37,223 nucleotides of DNA, taken from contig CAIXQV010000295.1 in assembly GCA_903921605.1 (NCBI GenBank), forward strand, positions 1 to 37,223, written 5' to 3'. The notes beneath the pieces were generated by a model. That model had not been told where the DNA came from. It did no database searches and worked only from the letters and a program-made list of their open reading frames with translations. The stretch is from an uncultured Planctomycetaceae bacterium (GTDB lineage: Bacteria > Planctomycetota > Planctomycetia > Planctomycetales > Planctomycetaceae). Both the position numbers and the translations under genes were made by a program. Positions 16,722 to 24,126 of this stretch are shown here, piece after piece; position 1 is the stretch's first letter; the number at the start of each line of letters is the position of its first letter.

Positions 16722-17107
16722 GAACGTTTGTTTCTCGAAAAGTAAATTACCGAAAGTCGAGTCAACGAATTGGCAACAGATCACAGACATCACTCGCCAA
16801 CAGACGAAAATCGCCGATGGCGGGATTTCATGCATCTCCCCACGAGTGCCGTTGCACTTTTTGCTCGCAAAGTCCCGACATTATCCAGCCAATCGACCGA
16901 TTTGCAATTCGCATCCGGTTCAAAACAGCCCGGCAATCGGATCACTGTGTTAAATTGGGGGTAAAAAGCGGTATCGATCATACGCTGAAAGTCTGCGACT
17001 TTTCCGGACCAGAAGTCGACACTCGCCGGGTTCGAAGACTAAAGTAGGCCTCCCTCGCTGGGCAACTGTCCGGCTGAGAAGCCACACTTCAGCGGAGCGA
17101 TAACGCA
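16722..17107. other. Intergenic region between divergent pssA and DUF1501 no. 2
   Basis: About 386 bases without a credible gene. It must hold the promoters for pssA (minus) and the DUF1501 gene (plus). Its only recognisable content is a 32-base stretch at 16924-16955 that resembles the 3' end of another DUF1501 gene; a GGTTCGAA at about 17027 is not part of a tRNA. Confidence 0.7.
16920..16955 (-). pseudogene. Possible remnant of the 3' end of a DUF1501 gene
   Basis: Bases 16924-16955 match 19121-19152, the last codons of DUF1501 no. 3, at 29 of 32 positions, including 20 identical in a row. On the minus strand it reads stop-HSDPIAGLF-stop, where no. 3 reads YHGDPIAGLF-stop; the Tyr codon TAT has become TAA. 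Further upstream the resemblance is lost. It looks like a decayed fragment from duplication or gene conversion, but is too short to be sure. Confidence 0.4.
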
Positions 17108-18445
17108 ATGCTCACGATGACAGGACGACCAGTGCAACTGTGTGACAAGAGGCCTCGTCGGGATTTTCTGACGGTCGGTTCACTGGCTCTTGGGGGATTG
17201 TCACTGCCGCAATTGCTGCAGGCCGAAGATCGCGCCGGAGTGCGTTCGTCGCATAAGTCGGTGATCATGATTTATCTCACCGGTGGTCCGCCGCATCTGG
17301 ATATGGTTGATCTGAAGCCAGGTGCCCCGTCAGAGATTCGTGGTGAGTTTCAACCAATCGCGACCAACGTTCCGGGCATTCAGATTTCTGAACTGATGCC
17401 GCGAGTGGCATCGATGATGGACAAATTCTCGATCATTCGTTCGCTGGTTGGTGCTGAAGAACGTCACTCTTCTTTTCAGTGCGTTACGGGGCGCATGTTT
17501 CGTGCGCAGCCTCTCGGTGGCTGGCCCGAGATTGGTTCCGTGTTGTCTCGTTTGCGCGGGCCGGTGGATGCCGCCGTGCCGCCCACCATTGATCTGTCGA
17601 TGGCGATGGAACACCAGCCATACAATTTGCCCGGCGCTGGATTTCTGGGAATGGCACACACGCCGTTCAAACCATCAGGTGATGCGTTGCAGAACATGGT
17701 GCTCAACGGAATCGATACGACGCGACTGGCGGATCGTGGATCACTGCTCGCGGGACTCGATCGATTCCGGCGCGAGGCTGATCAGAAAGCCGGACTCCTG
17801 GACAACAGCTTTGCTCAGCAGGCCCTCGGGATTTTGAGTTCCAGTCGACTTGTGGAAGCTCTGGACCTGACTCGAGAAGATCCGCAGGTTCGCGCGAGAT
17901 ATGGTCAGGATGATCCAAACTGTCTGCCGTATTCGTCAAAGGGCTATCAGGCACACATGTCCAAGTTCCTGGCTGCGCGTCGACTTGTCGAAGCGGGTGC
18001 TCGATGTGTGACCGTAGCCTTTGCGGACTTTGACTGGCACGGGGCAAATTTTGCCAACGGCCGGAAGGTGATTCCATTGCTCGATCAGGGCCTTGCTGCG
18101 CTGGTGAGCGATCTCCATGAACGAGGACTGGACAAGGATGTGTCGGTCGTTGTCTGGGGCGAGTTTAGCCGCACTCCGGTCATCAACAAGGACGCTGGCC
18201 GAGATCATTGGCCGAAGGTCACCTTTGCAATGCTGGCTGGTGGCGGGATGAGAACCGGCCAAGTGATCGGCGAAACCAATCGCTTGGGCGAAGAGGCGAT
18301 TTCGCGTCCGATCGGATACTCGGATGTGTTCGCCACGCTGTACCACAATCTGGGGATTGATCTCGGAAACACAACGATTCCCGATCTTACCGGCCGCCCG
18401 ATGTATCTCACCGAAACGCATGAGCCGATTCGGGAATTGGTTTAG
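17108..18445 (+). CDS. DUF1501 family exported protein no. 2
   Basis: 445 residues, the shortest of the four DUF1501 proteins here. The Tat motif is RPRRDFLTVGSLALGG (residues 15-30). Family motifs: YLTGGPPHLDMVDLKPG, FDWHGANF (where others have WDTH), WGEFSRTPVINKD and GRDHWP, ending with the C-terminal EPIRELV that matches the DPIxxL tail seen in relatives. The replacement of the WDTH motif and the small size suggest a subfamily different from no. 1 and no. 3. The start at 17108 has GGAG eleven bases upstream. It is followed after 167 bases by a YhcH-family gene on the same strand; whether the two are linked functionally is unknown. Confidence 0.9.
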   Translation: MLTMTGRPVQLCDKRPRRDFLTVGSLALGGLSLPQLLQAEDRAGVRSSHKSVIMIYLTGGPPHLDMVDLKPGAPSEIRGEFQPIATNVPGIQISELMPRVASMMDKFSIIRSLVGAEERHSSFQCVTGRMFRAQPLGGWPEIGSVLSRLRGPVDAAVPPTIDLSMAMEHQPYNLPGAGFLGMAHTPFKPSGDALQNMVLNGIDTTRLADRGSLLAGLDRFRREADQKAGLLDNSFAQQALGILSSSRLVEALDLTREDPQVRARYGQDDPNCLPYSSKGYQAHMSKFLAARRLVEAGARCVTVAFADFDWHGANFANGRKVIPLLDQGLAALVSDLHERGLDKDVSVVVWGEFSRTPVINKDAGRDHWPKVTFAMLAGGGMRTGQVIGETNRLGEEAISRPIGYSDVFATLYHNLGIDLGNTTIPDLTGRPMYLTETHEPIRELV

Positions 18446-18612
18446 AGCGAGGCTACGTCCCAGGCAATGGTCCTGTTGAGCGCATCCCGCGGATACTCGA
18501 CGTCGATTCGCACGTTACGGAAAATACGACATCGTCCGCTGACTTTCCTGAGGCCGTTTCATACTCTGCCCACCAACCTCAGCCAACTTTAACGCGATAG
18601 GAATCACGATTC

Positions 18613-19068
18613 ATGGTCACAGACTCCCTGACAAACGCAAAGATGTATTACGGTCTTGGGGAGCGTATTGCGAAAGCACTGCAATATCTTCAGGAGCATG
18701 ATGGCACCCGTTTACCGCTCGGAAAAACGCCCATCGATGGGGATCAGATTTTCGCACTGGTTCAGGACAACACGACCAAGCCGAAAGCGGAAGGTGTGTG
18801 GGAAGCGCATCGCAAATACATCGATGTGCAGTTCGTGGCGGCCGGCGTTGAGCAGATGGGGTGGGCGAAAGTGGACACGCTCACGGTTAAGAAGCCGTAC
18901 GACGCTGATGCCGACTACGCTCTGTTCGACGGCTCCGGCGATTTCCTGACCGTGTCGGCAGGAAGCTTTACGATCTTCTTCCCGCAAGATGGACACATCC
19001 CCGGTGTAGCCGTTAACGATCAACCGTCCGCTGTGCGAAAGATTGTGGTGAAGGTTGCTGTCGATTGA
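18613..19068 (+). CDS. YhcH/YjgK/YiaL family protein
   Basis: Small cupin-like protein of 151 residues, equal to the family's usual 150. GVWEAHRKYIDVQFVAAGVE (residues 61-80) contains the conserved Glu, His and Asp that make the metal-binding site, and FFPQDGHIPG near residue 122 is the second signature. Members are linked to sialic acid and other sugar acid use (YhcH) or act as the beta subunit of EbgA beta-galactosidase; the actual reaction is uncertain for most. It is cytosolic with no signal peptide. The ATG at 18613 follows AGGA at 12 bases. Its position next to exported DUF1501 proteins suggests a role in sugar use, but this is inference only. Confidence 0.9.
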   Translation: MVTDSLTNAKMYYGLGERIAKALQYLQEHDGTRLPLGKTPIDGDQIFALVQDNTTKPKAEGVWEAHRKYIDVQFVAAGVEQMGWAKVDTLTVKKPYDADADYALFDGSGDFLTVSAGSFTIFFPQDGHIPGVAVNDQPSAVRKIVVKVAVD

Positions 19069-19116
19069 GGCAGCATCAGTGCTGAGGTGTTAGCACCAGA
19101 CAGCGGGGCTTCCTGC

Positions 19117-20607
19117 TCAGAACAGCCCGGCAATCGGATCGCCGTGATAAATATTGTGAGGACGGTTGAGTTCGTCCTTCCAGACCGCGGTTCCTGGAAT
19201 TCCCAGAGCGGAATAGATGGTGGCGGCCAGATTCTCCGGCTGCTGGGCATCGAACGCGGGATAGGCCCCGTTTTGGTCGGAAGCACCGATCACGGTGCCA
19301 CCGCGAGTCCCGCCACCGGCGATAAAAACCGTTTGCACAGCTCCCCAATGATCGCGTCCCGCTTTGGCTCCGGGACTACGATTCTGAGCATTCACTTTGG
19401 GCGTGCGGCCCATTTCGCCAACCATCACGACCAGCGTTTCCTCCAACATTCCGAGCGACTGCAGATCGTCGAGCAGGGCTGACATGCCTCGGTCAGTCGG
19501 TGGCAACAGACAATCTCGCAGTAACGGGAAATTATTGTCGTGAGTATCCCACGCTTCGTTATTCCCCAGGTTCACCTGCACCAGATTGACTCCGGCCTGA
19601 ACCAGTTGTCGAGCCATCAACAGGGACCACCCGAACGCATTTCGACCGTAGCGATCCTGTGTCTCTGCGTCAGCATTGTGAACATCAAAGGCCTGCTGAA
19701 CACCAGCATCCGTGAGCAGTGAAATGGCCGCCTGTCGATGACGGTCAAATGATTCGATCGTCGCAGACTGTTCAAGATCACGTCTCTGCAAGTCCAGCAT
19801 CGAACGCAGACTGTCGCGATCAGAAAGACGACTTCGACTGAGTCCTTCCGGGAGACTCAGATTAGGCGATTGAAACTTCAGATCTTTGTTGCGTTCTCGC
19901 CCGCGGACAAAATGAAATTCATAGTCCGGATACGCTCCGTAGGATTTCGGATTATACGGAGACGCTTCGATAAACCATGGATCACGCTGATTTCCCATCA
20001 GGCCGCCGAACTGACCAGGCAGAGTTCTTCCGGTGTTATGAATGAGTCGCTCGGGAAGTACAACGGCCGGCGGAAGATTGTTGATGCGTTTGGGGACAGC
20101 ATCACCCACAATGGAAGCAATGGAAGGCCAGTCCGTCGACTGTGGCTTGACCGCACTATAATTCGGCGGCATCGGCGTTCGGCCGGTCAGAATACACGTA
20201 TGCCCCTGCGAATGCTCATTGTGCGGAGTTGTCAGCGAACGAATCAAACTCCAGTTCTGACTGCGAGCGGCCAGCATCGGCAGATGTTCTGTGACGAGGA
20301 CTCCTGGCGTCTGAGTCGCGATGGCTGAAAACTCACCACGAATATCGACTGGCGCATCGGGCTTGGGATCGAAGCTGTCGTGCTGGGTGAGACCACCGGA
20401 CAAGAAGACAAAGATCACTGACTTCGCCGTACGACCAGTTGCCGGTTGAGAAACGACATCCGCCGCCTGCAACGCCTGCAAGTGATTCATGCCGAGGCCC
20501 AGCAAGCCCACCGAACCGGCCTGAAGCATCGTCCGGCGTTTCATACCCAAATGCTGCGGGTTTGCCAGTTGCTGAGGGTTTGATTGTTGAGGATTCAAAG
20601 CTGACAT
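19117..20607 (-). CDS. DUF1501 family exported protein no. 3 with Asn-Pro-Gln repeat leader
   Basis: 496 residues. It starts at ATG 20607, which has GAGGAG six bases upstream, and the preceding stop codon of a possible small gene touches it. Before the Tat motif (MKRRTMLQAG, residues 22-31) there is an unusual 21-residue leader with three NPQ units. The rest is standard DUF1501: FLSGGLTQHDSFDPKPD, EAWDTHDNN, VGEMGRTPKVN, GRDHWG and the tail GDPIAGLF. It belongs to a different subfamily from no. 1, with HDSFDPK in place of HLDLWDPK. The product should be exported by Tat and act outside the cytoplasm. Its 3' end is echoed by a remnant at 16924. Confidence 0.9.
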   Translation of the reverse strand: MSALNPQQSNPQQLANPQHLGMKRRTMLQAGSVGLLGLGMNHLQALQAADVVSQPATGRTAKSVIFVFLSGGLTQHDSFDPKPDAPVDIRGEFSAIATQTPGVLVTEHLPMLAARSQNWSLIRSLTTPHNEHSQGHTCILTGRTPMPPNYSAVKPQSTDWPSIASIVGDAVPKRINNLPPAVVLPERLIHNTGRTLPGQFGGLMGNQRDPWFIEASPYNPKSYGAYPDYEFHFVRGRERNKDLKFQSPNLSLPEGLSRSRLSDRDSLRSMLDLQRRDLEQSATIESFDRHRQAAISLLTDAGVQQAFDVHNADAETQDRYGRNAFGWSLLMARQLVQAGVNLVQVNLGNNEAWDTHDNNFPLLRDCLLPPTDRGMSALLDDLQSLGMLEETLVVMVGEMGRTPKVNAQNRSPGAKAGRDHWGAVQTVFIAGGGTRGGTVIGASDQNGAYPAFDAQQPENLAATIYSALGIPGTAVWKDELNRPHNIYHGDPIAGLF

Positions 20608-20805
20608 TCACCGCTCCTCGATCACATTTCCGGCACCATCATTTCCGTCATCTTCAATGCGGAGTTGCTTGGATAGTGTAAAGGAATCTCCTGCCCTCGA
20701 CCTCTGCAAACTCAGATTTTTCGGCGGATCAAAGAATGCATGCAACAACAGGGTGTATTTCTGCCATGCCAGACGAGAATCAATCAGCCCCTGAATCCCA
20801 TTCAA
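20608..20805 (-). CDS. Possible small coupled gene, unknown function
   Basis: A 65-codon frame. It overlaps the end of the upstream gene (20780) by 26 bases, has GGAG eight bases before its ATG, and its TGA abuts the ATG of DUF1501 no. 3, so the three could be translationally coupled. The product has a hydrophobic patch (YTLLLHAFFDPP) and an acidic tail (RIEDDGNDGAGNVIEER), with no recognised domain. Position and signals support it; sequence does not. It may simply be a chance frame across a 172-base gap. Confidence 0.3.
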   Translation of the reverse strand: MNGIQGLIDSRLAWQKYTLLLHAFFDPPKNLSLQRSRAGDSFTLSKQLRIEDDGNDGAGNVIEER

Positions 20806-21460
20806 ACGACTCCGTTTCGCGGAGTGCTCTCAGCCAATAGGCGGAACTGGTGATTTGAATCTGCAACTTCGCCGGATCCGGTTGCTCAACCGCAATCTGC
20901 CAGATAATTGAGTCGGCATCAGCAACTTTGCCAGTGGCAATCTGATCACCAAACAGTCGATTCAAAATGGCCGACTCATTCATCCCCGCAGAGATCATCC
21001 GTACCAGAATAGCGCGATCCATTTCGTCGTTGAACAATGCCAACTGCGATGCATCGTCGCATTGAATACTGAAAGTGACTCGCAGAGCATCCGGAATGGG
21101 AAATGCCATAGCGTTGACGGAGTTCAACATACTGGCGACAGCGAACATGTCTTGATGCAGCGAAAGGTCCGCAGACTGCTCCCAGAGACGGTCGTGCTGG
21201 CTTTCAATGCTGTAGTTCCTGATCTGCCCCCCGCTGAGTTTCGTCCCCACCTTGTACTTCAACAATACGGCGGCGGCATCAGGAGGATTCAAATCCTGAA
21301 GTGCGAAAAGAGTCATGTCTCGCAACTCATCGACATCAATTTTGCCAGCGTCAGCGATATCGAGCGATGTCAGAATGGACACGTAGTCCTTAGGCATCCA
21401 GCTTTGCTCAAGTTCAGTCAGCTCTTCAAACTCGTCCACTCCAACGCGGTACTTCGTCAT
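20780..21460 (-). CDS. Hypothetical cytosolic acidic protein
   Basis: 226 residues with no signal peptide or membrane segment and a clear excess of Asp and Glu. I recognise no family. The pattern is mixed helix: MPKDYVSILTSLDIADAGKIDVDELRDMTLFALQDL at the start resembles an EF-hand-free regulatory helix bundle, and the middle contains SGGQIRNYSIES. It starts at ATG 21460 with AGGA ten bases upstream. It is the first of up to three genes running toward DUF1501 no. 3, separated from the divergent hydrolase gene by 215 bases. It is probably real since the frame is long, starts well and has even codon usage. Confidence 0.7.
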   Translation of the reverse strand: MTKYRVGVDEFEELTELEQSWMPKDYVSILTSLDIADAGKIDVDELRDMTLFALQDLNPPDAAAVLLKYKVGTKLSGGQIRNYSIESQHDRLWEQSADLSLHQDMFAVASMLNSVNAMAFPIPDALRVTFSIQCDDASQLALFNDEMDRAILVRMISAGMNESAILNRLFGDQIATGKVADADSIIWQIAVEQPDPAKLQIQITSSAYWLRALRETESFEWDSGAD

Positions 21461-21675
21461 TCAGGTCGTCCTAAGGTAGAAAGCAGGATTGACCTCTGAG
21501 TGTAGCAGAGTCGTTAAAGAACGGAGTGCGTGCGGCTGACGAAAACGAAACGAAAGAGTTTTCGATGTCGCTGCAGTGCGAGACTTGCTCAGCAGCATCG
21601 GACTGATGATCCTGTATCATGATGTCGCCTGCAGCTGGAATCCTCTCAGTCATGTTGAAACTCTGGAGAATTGAA

Positions 21676-22722
21676 ATGCTTATTCGCAACGCAGTCTGCG
21701 TTTGTCGCCGGTTGTTCGTTTCAGCCAATGCTGTGGCTCTGTGTGCCCTGCTGGTGCTGTCGTACTCGACAAACGCCGACGAAAAGACCAAATCAAAGTC
21801 TGCGGCAAAAGCTCCTGAGCCCGGTCAGGTCGAAGTGAAGTTGCCTGATGGCGTAAAGCGGGAACGAGATATCTCCTATATCCCCAACGGCGACGAAGCT
21901 CAGCGACTGGACATTTACCTGCCGGAGAAAGCTTCAGAGAAGCCATTGCCGCTCGTCGTCCATATCCATGGCGGAGGCTGGAAGGGCGGAAGCAAGTTCC
22001 CTTGCACACTTGCACCCATGGTGAACCGCGGTTACGTCGTGGCGAGCATTGAATATCGTTTCAGTCAGAAAGCTCTCTTCCCGGCTCAGATTCAGGATTG
22101 TCAGGCGGCGATTCGTTGGCTGCGAGCCAACGCAAAAACTTACAACATCGATACAGAGCACGTTGGAGTTGTAGGCGGCTCCGCCGGCGGACACCTTTCC
22201 GCGCTTGTCGCAACGGCTGGTGGAAAAGACGCGTTTCCAAAAATTGGCGGCAACGATGATCAATCAGATCGAGTTCAATGCGTAATCGATATCTTTGGGC
22301 CGACAAACTTCGCCACGGTGATAGAGCAGGCCGAGAATGACAAGAACGTGCGAAACATCTTCAAATTCAATACTCCCAGTGATCCCTATTCATCCTTGAT
22401 CGGTGTCGGTTTGAACGAAGACAAAGCAAAGACCGACGCTGTTAGCCCGGTCACTTATGTCAGCGACGATAATCCGCCCACTTTGATTCTCCACGGGACT
22501 CATGACACGCTTGTTCCGTATGCTCAGAGCGAAGAACTGGCTGCGGCTTTGAAGGCCAAAGGTGTCTCCGTCTGGCTGCAGACGCTGCCCGGTTCTGGTC
22601 ACGGTGGTGGAGGCTTCGGGAAGCCTCCGATTGTGTTGCTGATGCAGAGTTTTTTTGACAAGTACCTGAAGGGCTCAGACATTGACATCAAGCTGGTTCC
22701 GGAAGCTGAAGTCGCCATCTGA
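21676..22722 (+). CDS. Secreted alpha/beta hydrolase, esterase/lipase (BD-FAE-like) type
   Basis: 348 residues with a signal peptide (hydrophobic core NAVALCALLVLSYS, residues 18-31). The oxyanion motif HGGGWKGG begins at residue 98, the nucleophile elbow GGSAGGH at 167-173 gives Ser169, the acid is Asp277 (GTHDTLVPY) and the base His309 (GSGHGGGG), so the triad is complete and in the standard order of the hormone-sensitive-lipase/feruloyl-esterase-like group. It may remove acetyl or feruloyl groups from polysaccharides. The start at ATG 21676 has GGAG seven bases upstream; a frame open to 21619 adds 19 residues without support. It precedes the secreted beta-helix gene on the same strand by 156 bases, consistent with a role in carbohydrate breakdown. 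Confidence 0.9.
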   Translation: MLIRNAVCVCRRLFVSANAVALCALLVLSYSTNADEKTKSKSAAKAPEPGQVEVKLPDGVKRERDISYIPNGDEAQRLDIYLPEKASEKPLPLVVHIHGGGWKGGSKFPCTLAPMVNRGYVVASIEYRFSQKALFPAQIQDCQAAIRWLRANAKTYNIDTEHVGVVGGSAGGHLSALVATAGGKDAFPKIGGNDDQSDRVQCVIDIFGPTNFATVIEQAENDKNVRNIFKFNTPSDPYSSLIGVGLNEDKAKTDAVSPVTYVSDDNPPTLILHGTHDTLVPYAQSEELAAALKAKGVSVWLQTLPGSGHGGGGFGKPPIVLLMQSFFDKYLKGSDIDIKLVPEAEVAI

Positions 22723-22742
22723 GTTTGGCGCCCGAAAAAGAA

Positions 22743-22810
22743 TCACGTCGGTAGCCGGATTCGTGAGAATTCGGGCGAGCCTCTGAACTCGCACGAGTTC
22801 AGCTACGTCC
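22743..22810. repeat. Composite palindromic intergenic element
   Basis: Two hairpins in tandem: CCGGATTC-GTGA-GAATTCGG (22755-22774, one mismatch) and CTGAACTCG-CA-CGAGTTCAG (22783-22802, perfect), flanked by ACGT..GTAGC and GCTACGT which can also pair. It lies between the hydrolase and beta-helix genes. It resembles a REP/BIME-type repeat but is not the same as the element at 10749. Confidence 0.6.
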
Positions 22811-22878
22811 TTTTCTTATCTAAAGGTCCACTAACGCACTCGAACGATAAATCGACACGACTGGACGGAGAAAAAGAA

Positions 22879-24093
22879 ATGTTCCGAGCAATTATTCTTA
22901 TGGCCGTGATTTCAACAGGGATGGCATGGATAGCCACAGCACAGGAATCATCCCCTGTGACGAATCCATCAACCACGATTCTGCCGGGAGCACGAATTGA
23001 AATTGATGCGGCCACGTTTCCTTCTCTTCAGGCTGCGTTTGATGCCATTCCTCCCGAAGGCGGAGTCGTAAGAATTCCACCCGGTACCTTTGAAATCTCC
23101 CAGCCGTTGGTTCTGTCTCGCAGTGATGTGCTGATTCAGGGAGCCGGAGCGGCGACGCATATCAAGAACTTGAATATGGAAGGTCAGCCGGCTCTGGTGG
23201 TGAAACATCCGGATGGCGAAAAGGTCAAATCAGCCGATCAGCTATGGCGAGTCATGCTCAGCCAGTTTCGCATCACCGGTCAGGAGAAAAGCGGGAACGG
23301 GATAGAAGCTGTTTTTGTGAACGAAATCTTCCTGCAGGGTCTGACCGTCAGCTATCACGGCGGCGATGGAATCAAGCTGGATCGTTGCTACGAAGATGCT
23401 CGAGTCAACGCGTGCCTGATGACTTACAACAAACAGACAGGACTCAACCTGCCCGGTTGTCATGACATCGTGGTCTCAGCCAACCAGTTTGAAGAGAACC
23501 GTGATGCTCTGCACTGTTTCGACGCATTCAATCTCTGCATGACCGGAAACTGCATCGACGATCATCTGGGAGATGGTGTTGTGATCGAAAACACCTACGG
23601 TTCAGTCGTCTCCGGAAATATGATTGAAGAATGCGATGGTCGAGCAATCGTGTTGGCTCGCGACTGTTACGGCATCACGTTGTCCTCCAACGTGATTGCT
23701 CACAACGGCGGTGGAATCGACCTGATTGATGCTCACGGCTGCGCCGTTTCCGCCAACACGTTTCCTTTGCTGAAGATGCCCCCAAAAGCGAAAGATGGCA
23801 CTCAGCCTTCGCAACTGGAAACTCGTTGCCTGAGAATTGGTGAAGACAGTAGTCGCATCACCGTCAGCGGCAACAGTTTCTGCGACAGCTTTATCGGCGA
23901 AGGGGCAGTTCAGAGGAAACTGAATGATCAATTGGCGGGCGGCATCGTCCTTGAAGGAACACGCGACGTGAACATCAACGGCAACACGTTCTCCAGCGTC
24001 CCCAAAGCCGTGGAAACACGAGGAGCCGCCAGCGAGAACGTGCAGTTTAGCGATAATCTGCTGATTGACGCACCAAGCGATCTGCAGCCGTAG
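22879..24093 (+). CDS. Secreted right-handed parallel beta-helix (pectate-lyase-like) protein
   Basis: 404 residues with a signal peptide (MFRAIILMAVISTGMAWIATAQ, two pieces, about residues 1-21). The mature start carries the pectate-lyase-3-like entry FPSLQAAFDAIPPEGGVVRIPPGTFEISQPL, and then repeated coils of the GNxI/ANxF kind: VSANQFEEN, MTGNCIDDH, VSGNMIEEC, LSSNVIAHN, VSANTFPL, VSGNSFCDS, INGNTFSSV. Each rung gives one helix turn, so the fold is secure, but the catalytic residues of lyases or glycosidases cannot be placed. Probably binds or cleaves a polysaccharide outside the cell. GGAG lies nine bases before the ATG. It converges with the beta-propeller gene, 33 bases apart. Confidence 0.9.
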   Translation: MFRAIILMAVISTGMAWIATAQESSPVTNPSTTILPGARIEIDAATFPSLQAAFDAIPPEGGVVRIPPGTFEISQPLVLSRSDVLIQGAGAATHIKNLNMEGQPALVVKHPDGEKVKSADQLWRVMLSQFRITGQEKSGNGIEAVFVNEIFLQGLTVSYHGGDGIKLDRCYEDARVNACLMTYNKQTGLNLPGCHDIVVSANQFEENRDALHCFDAFNLCMTGNCIDDHLGDGVVIENTYGSVVSGNMIEECDGRAIVLARDCYGITLSSNVIAHNGGGIDLIDAHGCAVSANTFPLLKMPPKAKDGTQPSQLETRCLRIGEDSSRITVSGNSFCDSFIGEGAVQRKLNDQLAGGIVLEGTRDVNINGNTFSSVPKAVETRGAASENVQFSDNLLIDAPSDLQP

Positions 24094-24126
24094 CCAAAGG
24101 CCATGTGCAACGGGATCTGCCACTTT

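Noticed and set aside
17020..17045. GGTTCGAA, which resembles a tRNA T-loop
   Set aside because: No acceptor, D or anticodon stems can be drawn in the flanking 80 bases.
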